Assembly: GCF_018860765.1 (NCBI RefSeq)
Contig: NZ_JAHKPV010000021.1
Span: 1,064,449-1,128,448, forward strand
Length of the DNA stretch: 64,000 nucleotides
Direction: 5' to 3'
Source of the DNA: Marinobacter salexigens
GTDB lineage: Bacteria > Pseudomonadota > Gammaproteobacteria > Pseudomonadales > Oleiphilaceae
How positions within the stretch are numbered: position 1 is the stretch's first letter; each line of letters begins with the position of its first letter. The position numbers were made by a program, and so were the translations under genes. Under the pieces are notes generated by a model that was not told the origin of the DNA, did not search any database, and saw nothing but the letters and a program-made list of their open reading frames with translations. Positions 15,807 through 24,738 of this stretch are shown one piece after another.

Positions 15807-16646
15807 TTATATTGCTATAGGAGCTTTTATGCCGGGGTAAGGGTCGTAGCCTTCAAACTCGAAATCTTCCAGTTCATAGTCAAAGATTGAGTTCGGCTTA
15901 CGCTTAATAACTAGTTTAGGGAGCGCCTTTGGTTCGCGTTTTAGTTGCTCAAATACAATGTTGTCTGTCAGATGGTTTTGGTACAGGTGACAGTCACCAA
16001 AGGTATGAACGAACTCCCCAACTTCCAGATCACATTGTTGAGCTATCATGTGAGTCAGCAGTGCATAGGATGCAATGTTGAATGGCACTCCAAGGAACAG
16101 ATCAGCACTACGCTGGTAAAGCTGGCAGGAGAGCTTGCCGTCGATTACGTAGAACTGGAACAGGCAGTGGCAAGGTGCCAGCGCCATCAAACCTTTCTCG
16201 GCGTTTTCCTGAGGACCAATCGATTCATCAGGAAGCTCGGCCAGGTTCCAGGCGGATACGATCAAGCGGCGAGAGTTTGGTTTACTGCGAATCTGGTCGA
16301 TCACTTCGCTGATCTGGTCTACCACGCGGCCATCCGGGCACTCCCAGCTTCGCCATTGTTTGCCATAAATAGGGCCGAGGTCGCCATTTTCCAGCGCCCA
16401 CTCGTTCCAGATGGAGACTTTACGCTCCTTCAGCCAGTTGTTGTCTGTGGAGCCTTTCAAAAACCAGAGCAATTCATAGATTATGCTACGCAGGTGTACC
16501 TTTTTAGTGGTTAACAGAGGGAAGCCATCTTGAAGGTTGAAGCGAATCTGGCGTCCGAAAACTGAGCGGGTACCAACGCCGGTGCGGTCGCCTTTGTCGT
16601 AACCGTTATCCACCACATCGCGCATCAGGTCGAGATAGGCTTTCAT
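15807..16646 (-). CDS. thyA: thymidylate synthase
   Basis: Converts dUMP to dTMP with methylene-tetrahydrofolate, yielding dihydrofolate for folA. The 279-residue protein has the catalytic Cys in LAPCHCLFQFYV, the RSADLFLGVPFNIASYALL block and the canonical C-terminus GIKAPIAI. It is about 15 residues longer than E. coli ThyA because of an insertion (PDESIGPQENAEKG) before the catalytic loop, which I believe is common in related bacteria. Its start overlaps the lgt stop by four bases, so the pair is coupled. Confidence 0.97.
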   Translation of the reverse strand: MKAYLDLMRDVVDNGYDKGDRTGVGTRSVFGRQIRFNLQDGFPLLTTKKVHLRSIIYELLWFLKGSTDNNWLKERKVSIWNEWALENGDLGPIYGKQWRSWECPDGRVVDQISEVIDQIRSKPNSRRLIVSAWNLAELPDESIGPQENAEKGLMALAPCHCLFQFYVIDGKLSCQLYQRSADLFLGVPFNIASYALLTHMIAQQCDLEVGEFVHTFGDCHLYQNHLTDNIVFEQLKREPKALPKLVIKRKPNSIFDYELEDFEFEGYDPYPGIKAPIAI

Positions 16647-17431
16647 TCTGCGTTTCTCCGGTAAGCAATGGACATCAGAACCACGCCAGCCAAAATCATC
16701 GGGAAGGAAAGCACCTGCCCCATGGTGAGCCAGTCGAAGGCCAAATAGCCAAGTTGGGCGTCAGGTTGGCGCACGAACTCCACCATAAAACGGAAGACTC
16801 CGTAACAAATCAAGAACAAGCCAGCCACGGCCATTTTAGGGCGCGGCTTGGATGAGAACCACCAGAGGATAATGAAAAAAACCACGCCTTCGAGTGCAAA
16901 CTGGTAGAGTTGCGATGGGTGGCGAGCTAAGGCGTCCGGCGCTTGGCGAAACACCATTCCCCATGGCACATCCGTGGGTTTGCCCCAGAGTTCGCCGTTG
17001 ATGAAGTTGCCAATTCGCCCCGCACCAAGACCAACGGGCACCAAGGGTGCAACAAAGTCAGCAAGGCGCCAGAAGCCCGTTCCGACTTTGCGACCGTACC
17101 ACCACATGGCGAACATGACCCCTAGTAAGCCACCGTGGAAGGACATGCCGCCTTCCCATACCCGCAGTAGCCATAGGGGGTCGGCCAGAAAACTGTCGAA
17201 GTTGTAGAAGATCACATAGCCGAAGCGGCCACCAATAATGACCCCAAGGGCAAGGTAAAACAGAAGATCGCCCATTTGCTCTTCGTTGATCGGCGCCCAA
17301 GGCTTGCGTGTACGCAGCCTGCCCAGCCACCAGCCTGCGAGAAAGCCGACTAGGTAGGTAAGTCCGTACCAATGGATTTTTAATGGACCTATGGCGATGG
17401 CAACCGGATCTATCTGTGGATGCTGAAGCAT
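16643..17431 (-). CDS. lgt: prolipoprotein diacylglyceryl transferase
   Basis: Inner-membrane enzyme that transfers diacylglycerol from phosphatidylglycerol to the lipobox cysteine of prolipoproteins. The 262-residue protein has about seven membrane segments and the Lgt signature GRIGNFINGELWG near residue 140, with HGGLLG around 100. I chose the ATG at 17431, preceded by AGAGG at six bases, over the TTG one codon earlier. It lies ten bases after the TSUP gene and overlaps thyA, so these three probably form one unit. Confidence 0.96.
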   Translation of the reverse strand: MLQHPQIDPVAIAIGPLKIHWYGLTYLVGFLAGWWLGRLRTRKPWAPINEEQMGDLLFYLALGVIIGGRFGYVIFYNFDSFLADPLWLLRVWEGGMSFHGGLLGVMFAMWWYGRKVGTGFWRLADFVAPLVPVGLGAGRIGNFINGELWGKPTDVPWGMVFRQAPDALARHPSQLYQFALEGVVFFIILWWFSSKPRPKMAVAGLFLICYGVFRFMVEFVRQPDAQLGYLAFDWLTMGQVLSFPMILAGVVLMSIAYRRNAE

Positions 17432-17441
17432 CAATAACCTC

Positions 17442-18239
17442 TTAGCTCAGTAAAAAACGAAGGCCAACCAGCAGAAGCAGGATGGCAAACACGCGCCTCA
17501 GGACTTTGGCGTTAAGCCGGTGCGCCAAATTCGCTCCCACACGTGCAAACAGCACGCTGGTAAGAATAATTCCGATCAAAGCCGGCAGATAGATATAGCC
17601 AAAGCTATATTCAGGCAGGGCTGGCTCGCTCCACCCCGTCCAAACATTGCCTATAGCACCCGCAATCGCAATCGGCAGCCCGCAGGCCGCAGAGGTGCCT
17701 ACCGCCTGCTGCATACGAACGTTGCTCCAGCTCAAATAAGGCACCGTAAGCGTTCCGCCGCCTATCCCAAAAATAGCTGAGGCCCACCCAATGCCTGCAC
17801 CGGCACCTGCAAGGCCAGTGTTACCTGCAACATTTCTGCTTGGCGAAGGGTTTACCTCGAACAGCATTTTCAGCCCGACGAGAATGACAAACACACCAAT
17901 AATAAGTTCCAGCATGGCTCCGCTTAATAGCGCCGCAGTCCAAGCGCCTATAAACGCGCCCGCGACAATGCCAAAAGCCATTGGCCGGAATACATCCCAG
18001 CGAATAGCCCCATGACCGTGGTGCGAGCGAATGGAACTAAGGGAGGTGAACACAATGGTCGCAAGCGAGGTTCCAACGGCCATATGTGCCGCAATTTCCA
18101 AGCTAAAGCCCTGAGCCCCGAAACTGAAAATCAGCACCGGCACAATAATAAGACCGCCACCAATCCCGAAAAGGCCTGCAAGAGTGCCGGCGAACGCACC
18201 GAGCATCATATAGATGGCAAATACGGATAATAGGGACAT
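17442..18239 (-). CDS. TSUP (TauE/SafE) family membrane transporter
   Basis: A 265-residue membrane protein with about eight segments arranged in two similar halves. The paired glycine-rich repeats typical of the family are visible: GTLAGLFGIGGGLIIVPVLIF near residue 18 and GWASAIFGIGGGTLTVPYLSW near 150. Members move sulfite, sulfonates or other anions; the substrate here is unknown. It is the first gene of a probable TSUP-lgt-thyA unit and diverges from the NRDE gene. Confidence 0.88.
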   Translation of the reverse strand: MSLLSVFAIYMMLGAFAGTLAGLFGIGGGLIIVPVLIFSFGAQGFSLEIAAHMAVGTSLATIVFTSLSSIRSHHGHGAIRWDVFRPMAFGIVAGAFIGAWTAALLSGAMLELIIGVFVILVGLKMLFEVNPSPSRNVAGNTGLAGAGAGIGWASAIFGIGGGTLTVPYLSWSNVRMQQAVGTSAACGLPIAIAGAIGNVWTGWSEPALPEYSFGYIYLPALIGIILTSVLFARVGANLAHRLNAKVLRRVFAILLLLVGLRFLLS

Positions 18240-18342
18240 ACACTCTCACACATCCGAGAAAACAAGGCTGGTATGATACACACCGACCGTGGCAACTTCA
18301 CCACACGCAACACCCATTTCACCCACCGGAGAGCAACGTCGC

Positions 18343-19140
18343 ATGTGCCTAATCGCATTTTCTCTTGGCCAGAGTGACCGTTTTCCCTTGGTGGTTGCCG
18401 CCAATAGAGATGAGTTTTTTCGCCGGCCTACAGCACCGTTAGACTGGTGGACAACTCAAGCGGGTAACCGGGTGCTTTCAGGAAAGGATTTGAAATCCGG
18501 CGGCACTTGGCTGGCGGTGTCCCCTGAAGGCTCAATAAGCGCCGTCACCAACGTTCGCGAAGGCTCACCAGAAGCTGGCGATATCAGTCGTGGCGAGCTT
18601 CCACTTCGGGCTCTCGCGGAACCGGAGGAACAGTTGCAAGAAAGTCTGGCGATTACCTCCACACGCTACGCAGGTTTCAATCTTGTTCGCCTCGGTCATA
18701 CCGAGGGTTGGCGCTCTGACCAGAACTCTGGCTGGTACTACAGCAACCGCGACGCTCACCCCGGGCGCAGCATTTACCGAGGGGTCTATGGCCTGAGCAA
18801 TCACCTACTCCAAACTCCTTGGCCAAAACTACTGCGCTTGAGAGAAGCGGTTGGTCACACAGTAAAGTCTGCCCGGGAGAATGCAGAAATGCTGCACAAA
18901 GACCTTACCCGGCTCCTACACGACACGACACCAGCGCCAGACCACCTGCTCCCCAACACCGGCGTACACCGCGACACCGAGCGCTTTCTGTCATCACCGT
19001 TTATAACCGGCACCGAGTACGGCACCCGCGCTACGACTATAGTCAGCGTATCAAGCTCCGGTGAGATTTATGTTACCGAACAGAGCTGGGCGCCTGAAGG
19101 GCAGCCCGAGGAATACCGTGAGTTCCACTGGCAGCGATAG
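18343..19140 (+). CDS. NRDE (TANGO2-like) family protein
   Basis: A 265-residue protein of the NRDE/TANGO2 family. The hallmark N-terminus MCLIAFSLG puts Cys at position 2, and VVAANRDEFFRRPTAPLDWW carries the NRDE motif. The eukaryotic relative has been linked to haem or acyl-CoA handling; the bacterial role is not established and I assign none. The ATG at 18343 is chosen because it exposes Cys2; a weak GGAG lies 13 bases upstream. A -10-like TATAAT separates it from xseB. Confidence 0.88.
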   Translation: MCLIAFSLGQSDRFPLVVAANRDEFFRRPTAPLDWWTTQAGNRVLSGKDLKSGGTWLAVSPEGSISAVTNVREGSPEAGDISRGELPLRALAEPEEQLQESLAITSTRYAGFNLVRLGHTEGWRSDQNSGWYYSNRDAHPGRSIYRGVYGLSNHLLQTPWPKLLRLREAVGHTVKSARENAEMLHKDLTRLLHDTTPAPDHLLPNTGVHRDTERFLSSPFITGTEYGTRATTIVSVSSSGEIYVTEQSWAPEGQPEEYREFHWQR

Positions 19141-19154
19141 CGCTCAGCCTCTGA

Positions 19155-19160
19155 TATAAT
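19155..19160 (+). promoter_or_regulatory. -10 element upstream of xseB
   Basis: A perfect TATAAT lies 35 bases before the xseB ATG, in the 55-base gap after the NRDE gene. No convincing -35 is seen 16-18 bases upstream, so the call rests on the -10 alone. Confidence 0.4.
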
Positions 19161-19195
19161 CCACAAAATTCCTGCACCCAATCGGAGGGCCACCG

Positions 19196-19450
19196 ATGGC
19201 CGGTCAACAAGACGCTACATCTATTGCCGACTTTGAAAAGTCCCTTGACGAGCTGGAAACCCTGGTTCGCAATCTTGAGCAGGGGGAGCTTTCTCTTGAA
19301 CAGTCCCTGACGGCCTTCGAACGCGGTGTAAAACTAACTCGCACGTGTCAGCAGGCCCTAAAAAATGCCGAACAGCGGGTTGAAAAACTGGTACAAAACG
19401 ACGATGGCAGTCTCGAAACGCGACCCTTCTCTCCGGATGACGCCGACTAA
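19196..19450 (+). CDS. xseB: exodeoxyribonuclease VII small subunit
   Basis: The 84-residue small subunit of exonuclease VII, which degrades single-stranded DNA together with XseA (not in this window). The family pattern is clear: FEKSLDELETLVRNLEQGELSLEQSLTAFERGVKLTRTCQQALKNAEQRVEKL, two helices forming a coiled hairpin. Its stop overlaps the next ATG (TAATG), a coupling seen for xseB-ispA in many gammaproteobacteria. Confidence 0.96.
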   Translation: MAGQQDATSIADFEKSLDELETLVRNLEQGELSLEQSLTAFERGVKLTRTCQQALKNAEQRVEKLVQNDDGSLETRPFSPDDAD

Positions 19451-20346
19451 TGCATAACGGAACTCTGTCTACCATGGATTATCTGGAAACCTGCCGCAGC
19501 CGTGTGGATGCAGAGCTGGATAGGCGTATTGCGTCTGGCTCTACCTCTGAACGGCTTCAGGCAGCTATGCGATACAGCGTTCTGGGGGGCGGAAAACGAA
19601 TTCGGCCAGCACTAAGTCTGGCCGCTGCAAGCGCTTTGGGGCAACCTATGGAGGCCGCATTGGTGCCCGCCTGTGCGGTCGAACTGATCCATGCCTATTC
19701 ACTTGTACATGACGACCTTCCGGCCATGGATAACGACGAACTACGCCGGGGGCGGCCCACCGCCCATATCGCCTTTGATGAAGCCACAGCGATTCTTGCA
19801 GGTGATGCCCTGCAGGCATTGGCCTTTGAATGGCTAGCTGAGGCTCCCGAAATAGAGGCGCCTGCGCGCCTCGCAATGATTCGGGAGCTGGCTCATGCAA
19901 GCGGCCACAGCGGTATGGTTGGCGGTCAGGCCATTGACTTGGAGTCCGTAGGGAAAAGCCTGACTCTGGCACAGCTCGAGAGCATGCACAGACATAAAAC
20001 CGGCGCGCTAATTGAGGCCAGCGTTCGCATTGGCGCGCTGACCGCACCCGGAGTCTCCAAACAATCTCTGGATGCACTGACGGCTTACGCCAAGGCCCTT
20101 GGTCTGGCTTTTCAGGTCCAGGATGACCTTCTAGACATTGAAGGCGATACAGAAACCATAGGGAAACCCCAAGGCTCAGACATCGCCCGTGCAAAGCCTA
20201 CCTACCCCGCTCTTCTGGGGTTGGCAGGCGCACGGGAACACCTTTCATCATTGCTCAGCAGCGCGCTTGAGAGCTTGCAGGATTTCGGACCGGTGGCCGA
20301 CCCTCTCAGAGCCATGGCGGACTATGTGGTGGCGAGAACCCATTAA
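19450..20346 (+). CDS. ispA: farnesyl diphosphate synthase (geranyl/farnesyl prenyltransferase)
   Basis: Condenses isopentenyl diphosphate with allylic diphosphates to farnesyl diphosphate, precursor of undecaprenyl and quinone chains. The product (298 residues) has both aspartate-rich motifs, DDLPAMDND near residue 90 and DDLLD near 227, and GGGKRIRPAL around 47. The ATG at 19450 overlaps xseB; an ATG at 19474 (MDYLETCRSR) is an equally good start by similarity, and neither has a strong ribosome site. It sits in an xseB-ispA-dxs cluster. Confidence 0.95.
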   Translation: MHNGTLSTMDYLETCRSRVDAELDRRIASGSTSERLQAAMRYSVLGGGKRIRPALSLAAASALGQPMEAALVPACAVELIHAYSLVHDDLPAMDNDELRRGRPTAHIAFDEATAILAGDALQALAFEWLAEAPEIEAPARLAMIRELAHASGHSGMVGGQAIDLESVGKSLTLAQLESMHRHKTGALIEASVRIGALTAPGVSKQSLDALTAYAKALGLAFQVQDDLLDIEGDTETIGKPQGSDIARAKPTYPALLGLAGAREHLSSLLSSALESLQDFGPVADPLRAMADYVVARTH

Positions 20347-20391
20347 GCCTTCTGTTGGCCAAGTACAATTTCGTAACTTAAGGGACAGGGT

Positions 20392-20421
20392 GTGAAATAG
20401 CTGCCACTGTTCCCCTATAAT
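20392..20421 (+). promoter_or_regulatory. candidate promoter of dxs
   Basis: GTGAAA (20392-20397, four of six -35 bases) and TATAAT (20416-20421) are 18 bp apart in the gap between ispA and dxs, 40 bases before the dxs ATG. It suggests that dxs can be transcribed apart from xseB-ispA. Confidence 0.5.
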
Positions 20422-20461
20422 GCCAGTCAGTTACCGAACATTCCGGAAAAGACCCGATTAA

Positions 20462-22393
20462 ATGCAGGACACTTATATTTTCAAGGAAATCCCGTCCCAG
20501 CGACCTAATACGCCGCTGCTAGATCGGATTGAGGTACCCGCCCAACTACGGGAGGTGCCGCCTGACCAGCTTGTTCAATTTGCCAGAGAACTGCGGGCAT
20601 TCCTACTGTGGTCTGTTGGGCAGACTGGTGGTCATTTCGGGGCAGGACTTGGTGTACTCGAACTCACCGTGGCGCTGCACTACGTTTTCAATACACCGAA
20701 AGACCGTCTGGTATGGGATGTGGGCCATCAGGCTTACCCGCATAAAATTCTCACAGGCCGTCGTGACCGCATGGGCAGCATTCGTCGCAAAGACGGTCTG
20801 GCAGGCTTCCCCAAGCGCGCTGAAAGCGAGTACGACACCTTTGGCGTGGGCCACTCCAGCACCTCTATTAGTGCCGCTCTAGGCATGGCGATAGCCGCTC
20901 GGCAGCAGGAAACTGGCCGCAAGAGCATTGCTGTTATCGGCGATGGCGCCATGACAGCCGGAATGGCTTTTGAGGCACTGAACCACGCAGGTCACTTGCG
21001 CGCAGACATGCTAGTCATTCTGAACGATAACGACATGTCGATTTCACGCAATGTTGGCGGTCTGTCCAATTATTTCGCCAAACTGCTATCAAGTCGCACC
21101 TACAATCAAGTTCGCGATAGCAGCAAAAAGGTTCTTCAGGGCGCACCGCAGCTGATGGCGCTAGCAAAGAAAACCGAAGAGCACTTCAAAGGCATGATTG
21201 TGCCGGGCACCCTGTTTGAAGAACTGGGGTTCAATTACATTGGCCCCATTGATGGGCACGACCTGCCTTTGCTCATTGAAACTCTGGAAAACATCCGTGA
21301 ACTCGACGGACCTCAGTTCCTCCATGTGGTGACCACCAAAGGCAAGGGATTCGCTCCGGCTGAAGCCGATCCCATTGGCTACCACGCCATCAACAAGATT
21401 GAACCTGTACCCGCCAGCAAGCCCGAGCCGGTCAAGCCTGTTGCGACGAAACAAAAGTACGCGAACGTATTCGGCCAGTGGTTGTGTGACGCTGCTGAAC
21501 TGGATGATCGTGTGAGTGGCATCACCCCCGCCATGTGCGAAGGCTCGGATTTGCTGGCATTTTCTGAGCGCTTCCCGGATCGTTATTTCGATGTAGCCAT
21601 TGCGGAACAGCACGCCGTGACGCTTGCAGCGGGCATGGCATGTGATGGAGCCAAGCCGGTAGTTGCTATCTACTCGACGTTTTTACAACGCGGTTACGAT
21701 CAGCTGATTCACGACGTAGCCATCCAGAACTTGGACGTGCTATTCGCAATCGACCGTGCAGGACTGGTCGGTGAGGACGGTCCTACCCATGCCGGCGCTT
21801 TCGATATCAGTTACCTGCGCTGCATCCCGAACATGGTGCTAATGACGCCATCAGATGAAAATGAAACCCGCCAACTACTTCATACTGGCCTTATGTTTAA
21901 AGGGCCAGCAGCGGTGCGCTATCCACGTGGGACCGGGCCGGGCGCGGACATTCAAAAAGAACTGACCCCGGTGATAATCGGCAAGGGGCGCAAGATTCGT
22001 GAAGGCAGCAGCATCGCCATTCTCAATTTTGGCACCCTACTCACACCAGCGCTGGAAGCCGCTGAAAAGCTTGGCGCAACGGTGGCCGATATGCGCTTCG
22101 TTAAGCCTCTGGATGAAGCACTGGTTCTCGAACTCGCAGAACAGCACGATCTGCTGGTAACGCTGGAAGAGAACACCATTGCAGGTGGCGCAGGAAGCGC
22201 CGTCACGGAGTTCCTGAACAGACAAGAGGTTTCCATGCCCGTACTGCAACTTGGGTTGCCAGATACCTTCATTGATCATGGCAAACACGAAGAACTACTC
22301 AAAGACTGCGGGCTAGATGCTCAGGGGCTATTCGCAGCCATCAACGCCAGAATGGAACGTTTGCAGCACCAGCGCCTGAAAGCGGTCAAATAA
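20462..22393 (+). CDS. dxs: 1-deoxy-D-xylulose-5-phosphate synthase
   Basis: Thiamine-diphosphate enzyme joining pyruvate and glyceraldehyde 3-phosphate, the first step of the MEP isoprenoid pathway. At 643 residues it is full length (E. coli 620). Visible motifs: the ThDP-binding GDGAMTAGMAFEALNHAGHL..LNDNDMSIS block (about 160-195), DVGHQAYPHKILTGR near 85 and, in the second domain, DVAIAEQHAVTLAAGMA (about 377-395), with Glu of the ThDP activation site. It supplies the precursor used by the adjacent ispA. A hairpin terminator follows. Confidence 0.98.
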   Translation: MQDTYIFKEIPSQRPNTPLLDRIEVPAQLREVPPDQLVQFARELRAFLLWSVGQTGGHFGAGLGVLELTVALHYVFNTPKDRLVWDVGHQAYPHKILTGRRDRMGSIRRKDGLAGFPKRAESEYDTFGVGHSSTSISAALGMAIAARQQETGRKSIAVIGDGAMTAGMAFEALNHAGHLRADMLVILNDNDMSISRNVGGLSNYFAKLLSSRTYNQVRDSSKKVLQGAPQLMALAKKTEEHFKGMIVPGTLFEELGFNYIGPIDGHDLPLLIETLENIRELDGPQFLHVVTTKGKGFAPAEADPIGYHAINKIEPVPASKPEPVKPVATKQKYANVFGQWLCDAAELDDRVSGITPAMCEGSDLLAFSERFPDRYFDVAIAEQHAVTLAAGMACDGAKPVVAIYSTFLQRGYDQLIHDVAIQNLDVLFAIDRAGLVGEDGPTHAGAFDISYLRCIPNMVLMTPSDENETRQLLHTGLMFKGPAAVRYPRGTGPGADIQKELTPVIIGKGRKIREGSSIAILNFGTLLTPALEAAEKLGATVADMRFVKPLDEALVLELAEQHDLLVTLEENTIAGGAGSAVTEFLNRQEVSMPVLQLGLPDTFIDHGKHEELLKDCGLDAQGLFAAINARMERLQHQRLKAVK

Positions 22394-22429
22394 GGCGTCT
22401 CTCAGACGGAACCCGGTGGTTCATAAACA

Positions 22430-22468
22430 AAAAGCCCGCTCAGTTTGTTCCTGAGGCGGGCTTCTTTA
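22430..22468. terminator. bidirectional terminator between dxs and ribA
   Basis: Arms AAGCCCGCTCAG and CTGAGGCGGGCTT (one bulged base) surround a TTTGTTC loop, with A-rich bases on the left and a broken T run on the right. It serves dxs and, read on the other strand, the convergent ribA. Confidence 0.85.
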
Positions 22469-22495
22469 TATCTGTATGCGCGTTCAAGGCTGAGG

Positions 22496-23110
22496 CTACT
22501 GCTGGGGGTCATCATCCTGATGAGTTTCCAACCAGTGCCCGAGCTTGCTCTGTTTGGTATCGAGATATTGCTCATTGTGCGGGTTGCGGCCTACATGCAG
22601 CGGCACTCTCTCGGTTATTTCGATGCCGTAAGAGGTCAACGCTTTAACCTTGCGAGGATTATTTGTCATCAAGCGTAAGCTTTTGATACCTAGATGCGCG
22701 AGCATATCCTTACACATGCTGTAATCACGCAGGTCTGCCGCAAACCCCAAGCGCTCGTTGGCTTCAACGGTGTCAGCCCCCTGATCTTGCAGGTGGTAGG
22801 CACGGATTTTATTGAGGAGGCCAATACCCCGGCCTTCCTGACGCAGATACATCAAAATGCCACGACCCTCACGAGCTATGCTGCGCAAAGCCTCTTCCAG
22901 CTGGTAACCACAATCACAACGCATGCTATAAAGCGCGTCGCCAGTAAGGCACTCGGAGTGTGTGCGGGCCAACATGGGTTCGTCACCGTCCAACGACCCC
23001 AGAGTTAGAGCAATATGCTCCTTTCCCGTGTCCGGTTCCTCAAAGCCATGCATATCGAACACCCCGAAAGGGGTCGGCAACCGGCAGGTCTCGATGTAAC
23101 GAACAGCCAC
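22496..23110 (-). CDS. ribA: GTP cyclohydrolase II
   Basis: Opens GTP to the pyrimidine precursor of riboflavin, releasing formate. The product (204 residues from the GTG at 23110) has the three zinc cysteines in ECLTGDALYSMRCDCGYQLEEAL and the RQEGRGIGLLNKIRAYHLQDQG motif. I prefer the GTG because GAGGAAAG precedes it at a good distance and it gives a length close to E. coli RibA (196). An in-frame ATG at 23167 would add 19 residues but lacks a ribosome site. It is a stand-alone RibA without the RibB domain and is convergent with dxs. Confidence 0.95.
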   Translation of the reverse strand: MAVRYIETCRLPTPFGVFDMHGFEEPDTGKEHIALTLGSLDGDEPMLARTHSECLTGDALYSMRCDCGYQLEEALRSIAREGRGILMYLRQEGRGIGLLNKIRAYHLQDQGADTVEANERLGFAADLRDYSMCKDMLAHLGIKSLRLMTNNPRKVKALTSYGIEITERVPLHVGRNPHNEQYLDTKQSKLGHWLETHQDDDPQQ

Positions 23111-23173
23111 AGTCTTTCCTCGTGGTTCAATAAAACGGGGCGCGTATTCTATCACGGGCGCGCTCATCAGGCA

Positions 23174-23656
23174 TCAGCGGTCGCCGGCAACCCAATGCCC
23201 GCTGCGACCGCCTTTCTTCTCGAGCAGACGCACATTGCCAATCTCCATGCCCTTATCAACGGCCTTGCACATATCGTAAAGCGTTAGAGCTGCAATGCTG
23301 GCCGCTGTCAAAGCTTCCATCTCAACACCGGTTTGACCGGAAAGTTTGCAGCGGGTAAGTATATGCACCGACGCACCGTCCGCACCCGCTGAAAGCTCCA
23401 CCTTCACCGAGGTGAGGCTCAGAGCGTGGCACAATGGAATCAGGTCGTGGGTTCGTTTGGCCGCCATTATTCCGGCAATACGAGCGACGGCCAACACATC
23501 ACCCTTGGGGTGCTCGCCATCAATGATCATCCTCAGAGTTTCCTCTGCCATGTGGATCGTCGCTTCAGCGCGCGCCTCGCGTTCTGTTACGGCTTTCTCC
23601 GTAACATCCACCATGCGGGCTTCACCCTTGTCGTCAAGATGGGTCAATTTACTCAC
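23174..23656 (-). CDS. moaC: cyclic pyranopterin monophosphate synthase
   Basis: Forms the cyclic pyranopterin monophosphate ring in molybdenum cofactor synthesis. The 160-residue protein carries the family blocks KGDVLAVARIAGIMAAKRTHDLIPLCHALSLT and TGVEMEALTAASIAALTLYDMCKAVDKGM, with active-site Lys and Asp in the last stretch, and ends with KKGGRSGHW. It lies upstream of ribA on the same strand, both pathways drawing on GTP; a shared transcript is possible. No other moa genes are in the window. Confidence 0.97.
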   Translation of the reverse strand: MSKLTHLDDKGEARMVDVTEKAVTEREARAEATIHMAEETLRMIIDGEHPKGDVLAVARIAGIMAAKRTHDLIPLCHALSLTSVKVELSAGADGASVHILTRCKLSGQTGVEMEALTAASIAALTLYDMCKAVDKGMEIGNVRLLEKKGGRSGHWVAGDR

Positions 23657-23746
23657 GGCGTCTCCCGAGGGTTAGAATCAATAAATTATTGATACGTTAC
23701 TTTATGAAAAAGGATCAAGCGGGCCGAGCATATCAGAGATATTCTT

Positions 23747-24736
23747 CTATGCGGCGAATTCGGGCCACCAATAACGAATACCGGCCACGCCCTGACCACC
23801 CGCCTGCCACACTGCGTCGAGATCAGCCACGTCCAACCCACCGAGCCCGAAAACCGGTATGGTCGAACGTGCTACCAGATCATGAAATTTCGCCCACCCC
23901 AGAGAAGGAGTCCCGGGGTGCGTCGCCGTCGGTTTTACCGGACCTAGGGTTACATAATCAGCACCGATGGCCGCAGCATGCTCTATTTCATCAGCATCAT
24001 GGCAAGAAACGCCAAGCCACACCCCATCAGGTACTGGCCTAGCCTTCAGTTTTTCGGCTTCCCGCCAGGGCATATGCAAACCGACTGCATCCGGGTTGCC
24101 ATCAAATACTTCAGCCGACCCATGCAGCACAAGGCCAACGCCCGCTGCATCGCAAAGCTCCATAGCTTTCTCAGCTAGACATTCATAGTTATGCATGGTC
24201 ATATTCGGCGCACGCAGTACGACCAGCACTGAAGGATCTTGCTTTGGCAGTCCTGAAAGCGCGCGCTGAAAATGCTGGGCGCCCTCATCGCCGGAACAAC
24301 TATCGCCCATTATCGCCAATAGAGAAGGCAACTTCAGAGCCCGTATAATCGGCCGGTTCGCAGCAGGGAAATCGTTATCCCGCAAGCTTTCAGGGCTCAC
24401 CCAGTCTATGGATTGCCCTTCGCGGCCAAGGGCTTCACCCTGCGCCCTCTCCGTTCTCCAGACATCCAAAAAAACACGCTTGTCGCCATAATCGTGACGA
24501 ATGCCAATTAACGGGCGCAGAGCCTCCCGCGGGATCTCTAAGCCGGTCTCTTCGGCAATCTCGCGCACCAAGGCTGCCTGCACCGATTCCCCCGACTCAA
24601 CTTTTCCACCGGGAAACTCTAATAAGCCACCCTGATGAACATGATCCGGACGGCGGGCAATAAGCACCCGCCCCTCGCGAACGATAACGCCGACCGCGAC
24701 ATGAACCTCCTGGGTATTGTGTTCTGCTGTACCCAT
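23747..24736 (-). CDS. mutT: Nudix hydrolase (MutT-type) fused to a ThiE/TenI-like domain
   Basis: A 329-residue two-domain protein. Residues 10-135 are a MutT-type Nudix domain; the Nudix box GGKVESGESVQAALVREIAEETG fits GX5EX7REUXEEXGU, and WVSPESLRDNDFPAANRPI closes it. MutT removes 8-oxo-dGTP from the nucleotide pool. Residues 140-329 resemble thiamine phosphate synthase (ADYVTLGPVKPTATHPG, VFGLGGL) but have GLHMPW where ThiE has a GQxD motif, more like TenI, so synthase activity is doubtful. The fusion is common in gammaproteobacteria. It follows argJ by two bases and lies downstream of secA, as mutT does in E. coli. Confidence 0.9.
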   Translation of the reverse strand: MGTAEHNTQEVHVAVGVIVREGRVLIARRPDHVHQGGLLEFPGGKVESGESVQAALVREIAEETGLEIPREALRPLIGIRHDYGDKRVFLDVWRTERAQGEALGREGQSIDWVSPESLRDNDFPAANRPIIRALKLPSLLAIMGDSCSGDEGAQHFQRALSGLPKQDPSVLVVLRAPNMTMHNYECLAEKAMELCDAAGVGLVLHGSAEVFDGNPDAVGLHMPWREAEKLKARPVPDGVWLGVSCHDADEIEHAAAIGADYVTLGPVKPTATHPGTPSLGWAKFHDLVARSTIPVFGLGGLDVADLDAVWQAGGQGVAGIRYWWPEFAA

Positions 24737-24738
24737 AT

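Noticed and set aside
15628..15840. 70-codon frame across the thyA-folA gap
   Set aside because: It is made of the palindromic repeat and the gene ends; no independent coding signal.
15807..16646. 15-residue insertion in thymidylate synthase
   Set aside because: I believe this insertion is common in ThyA of related bacteria, so not reported as unusual.
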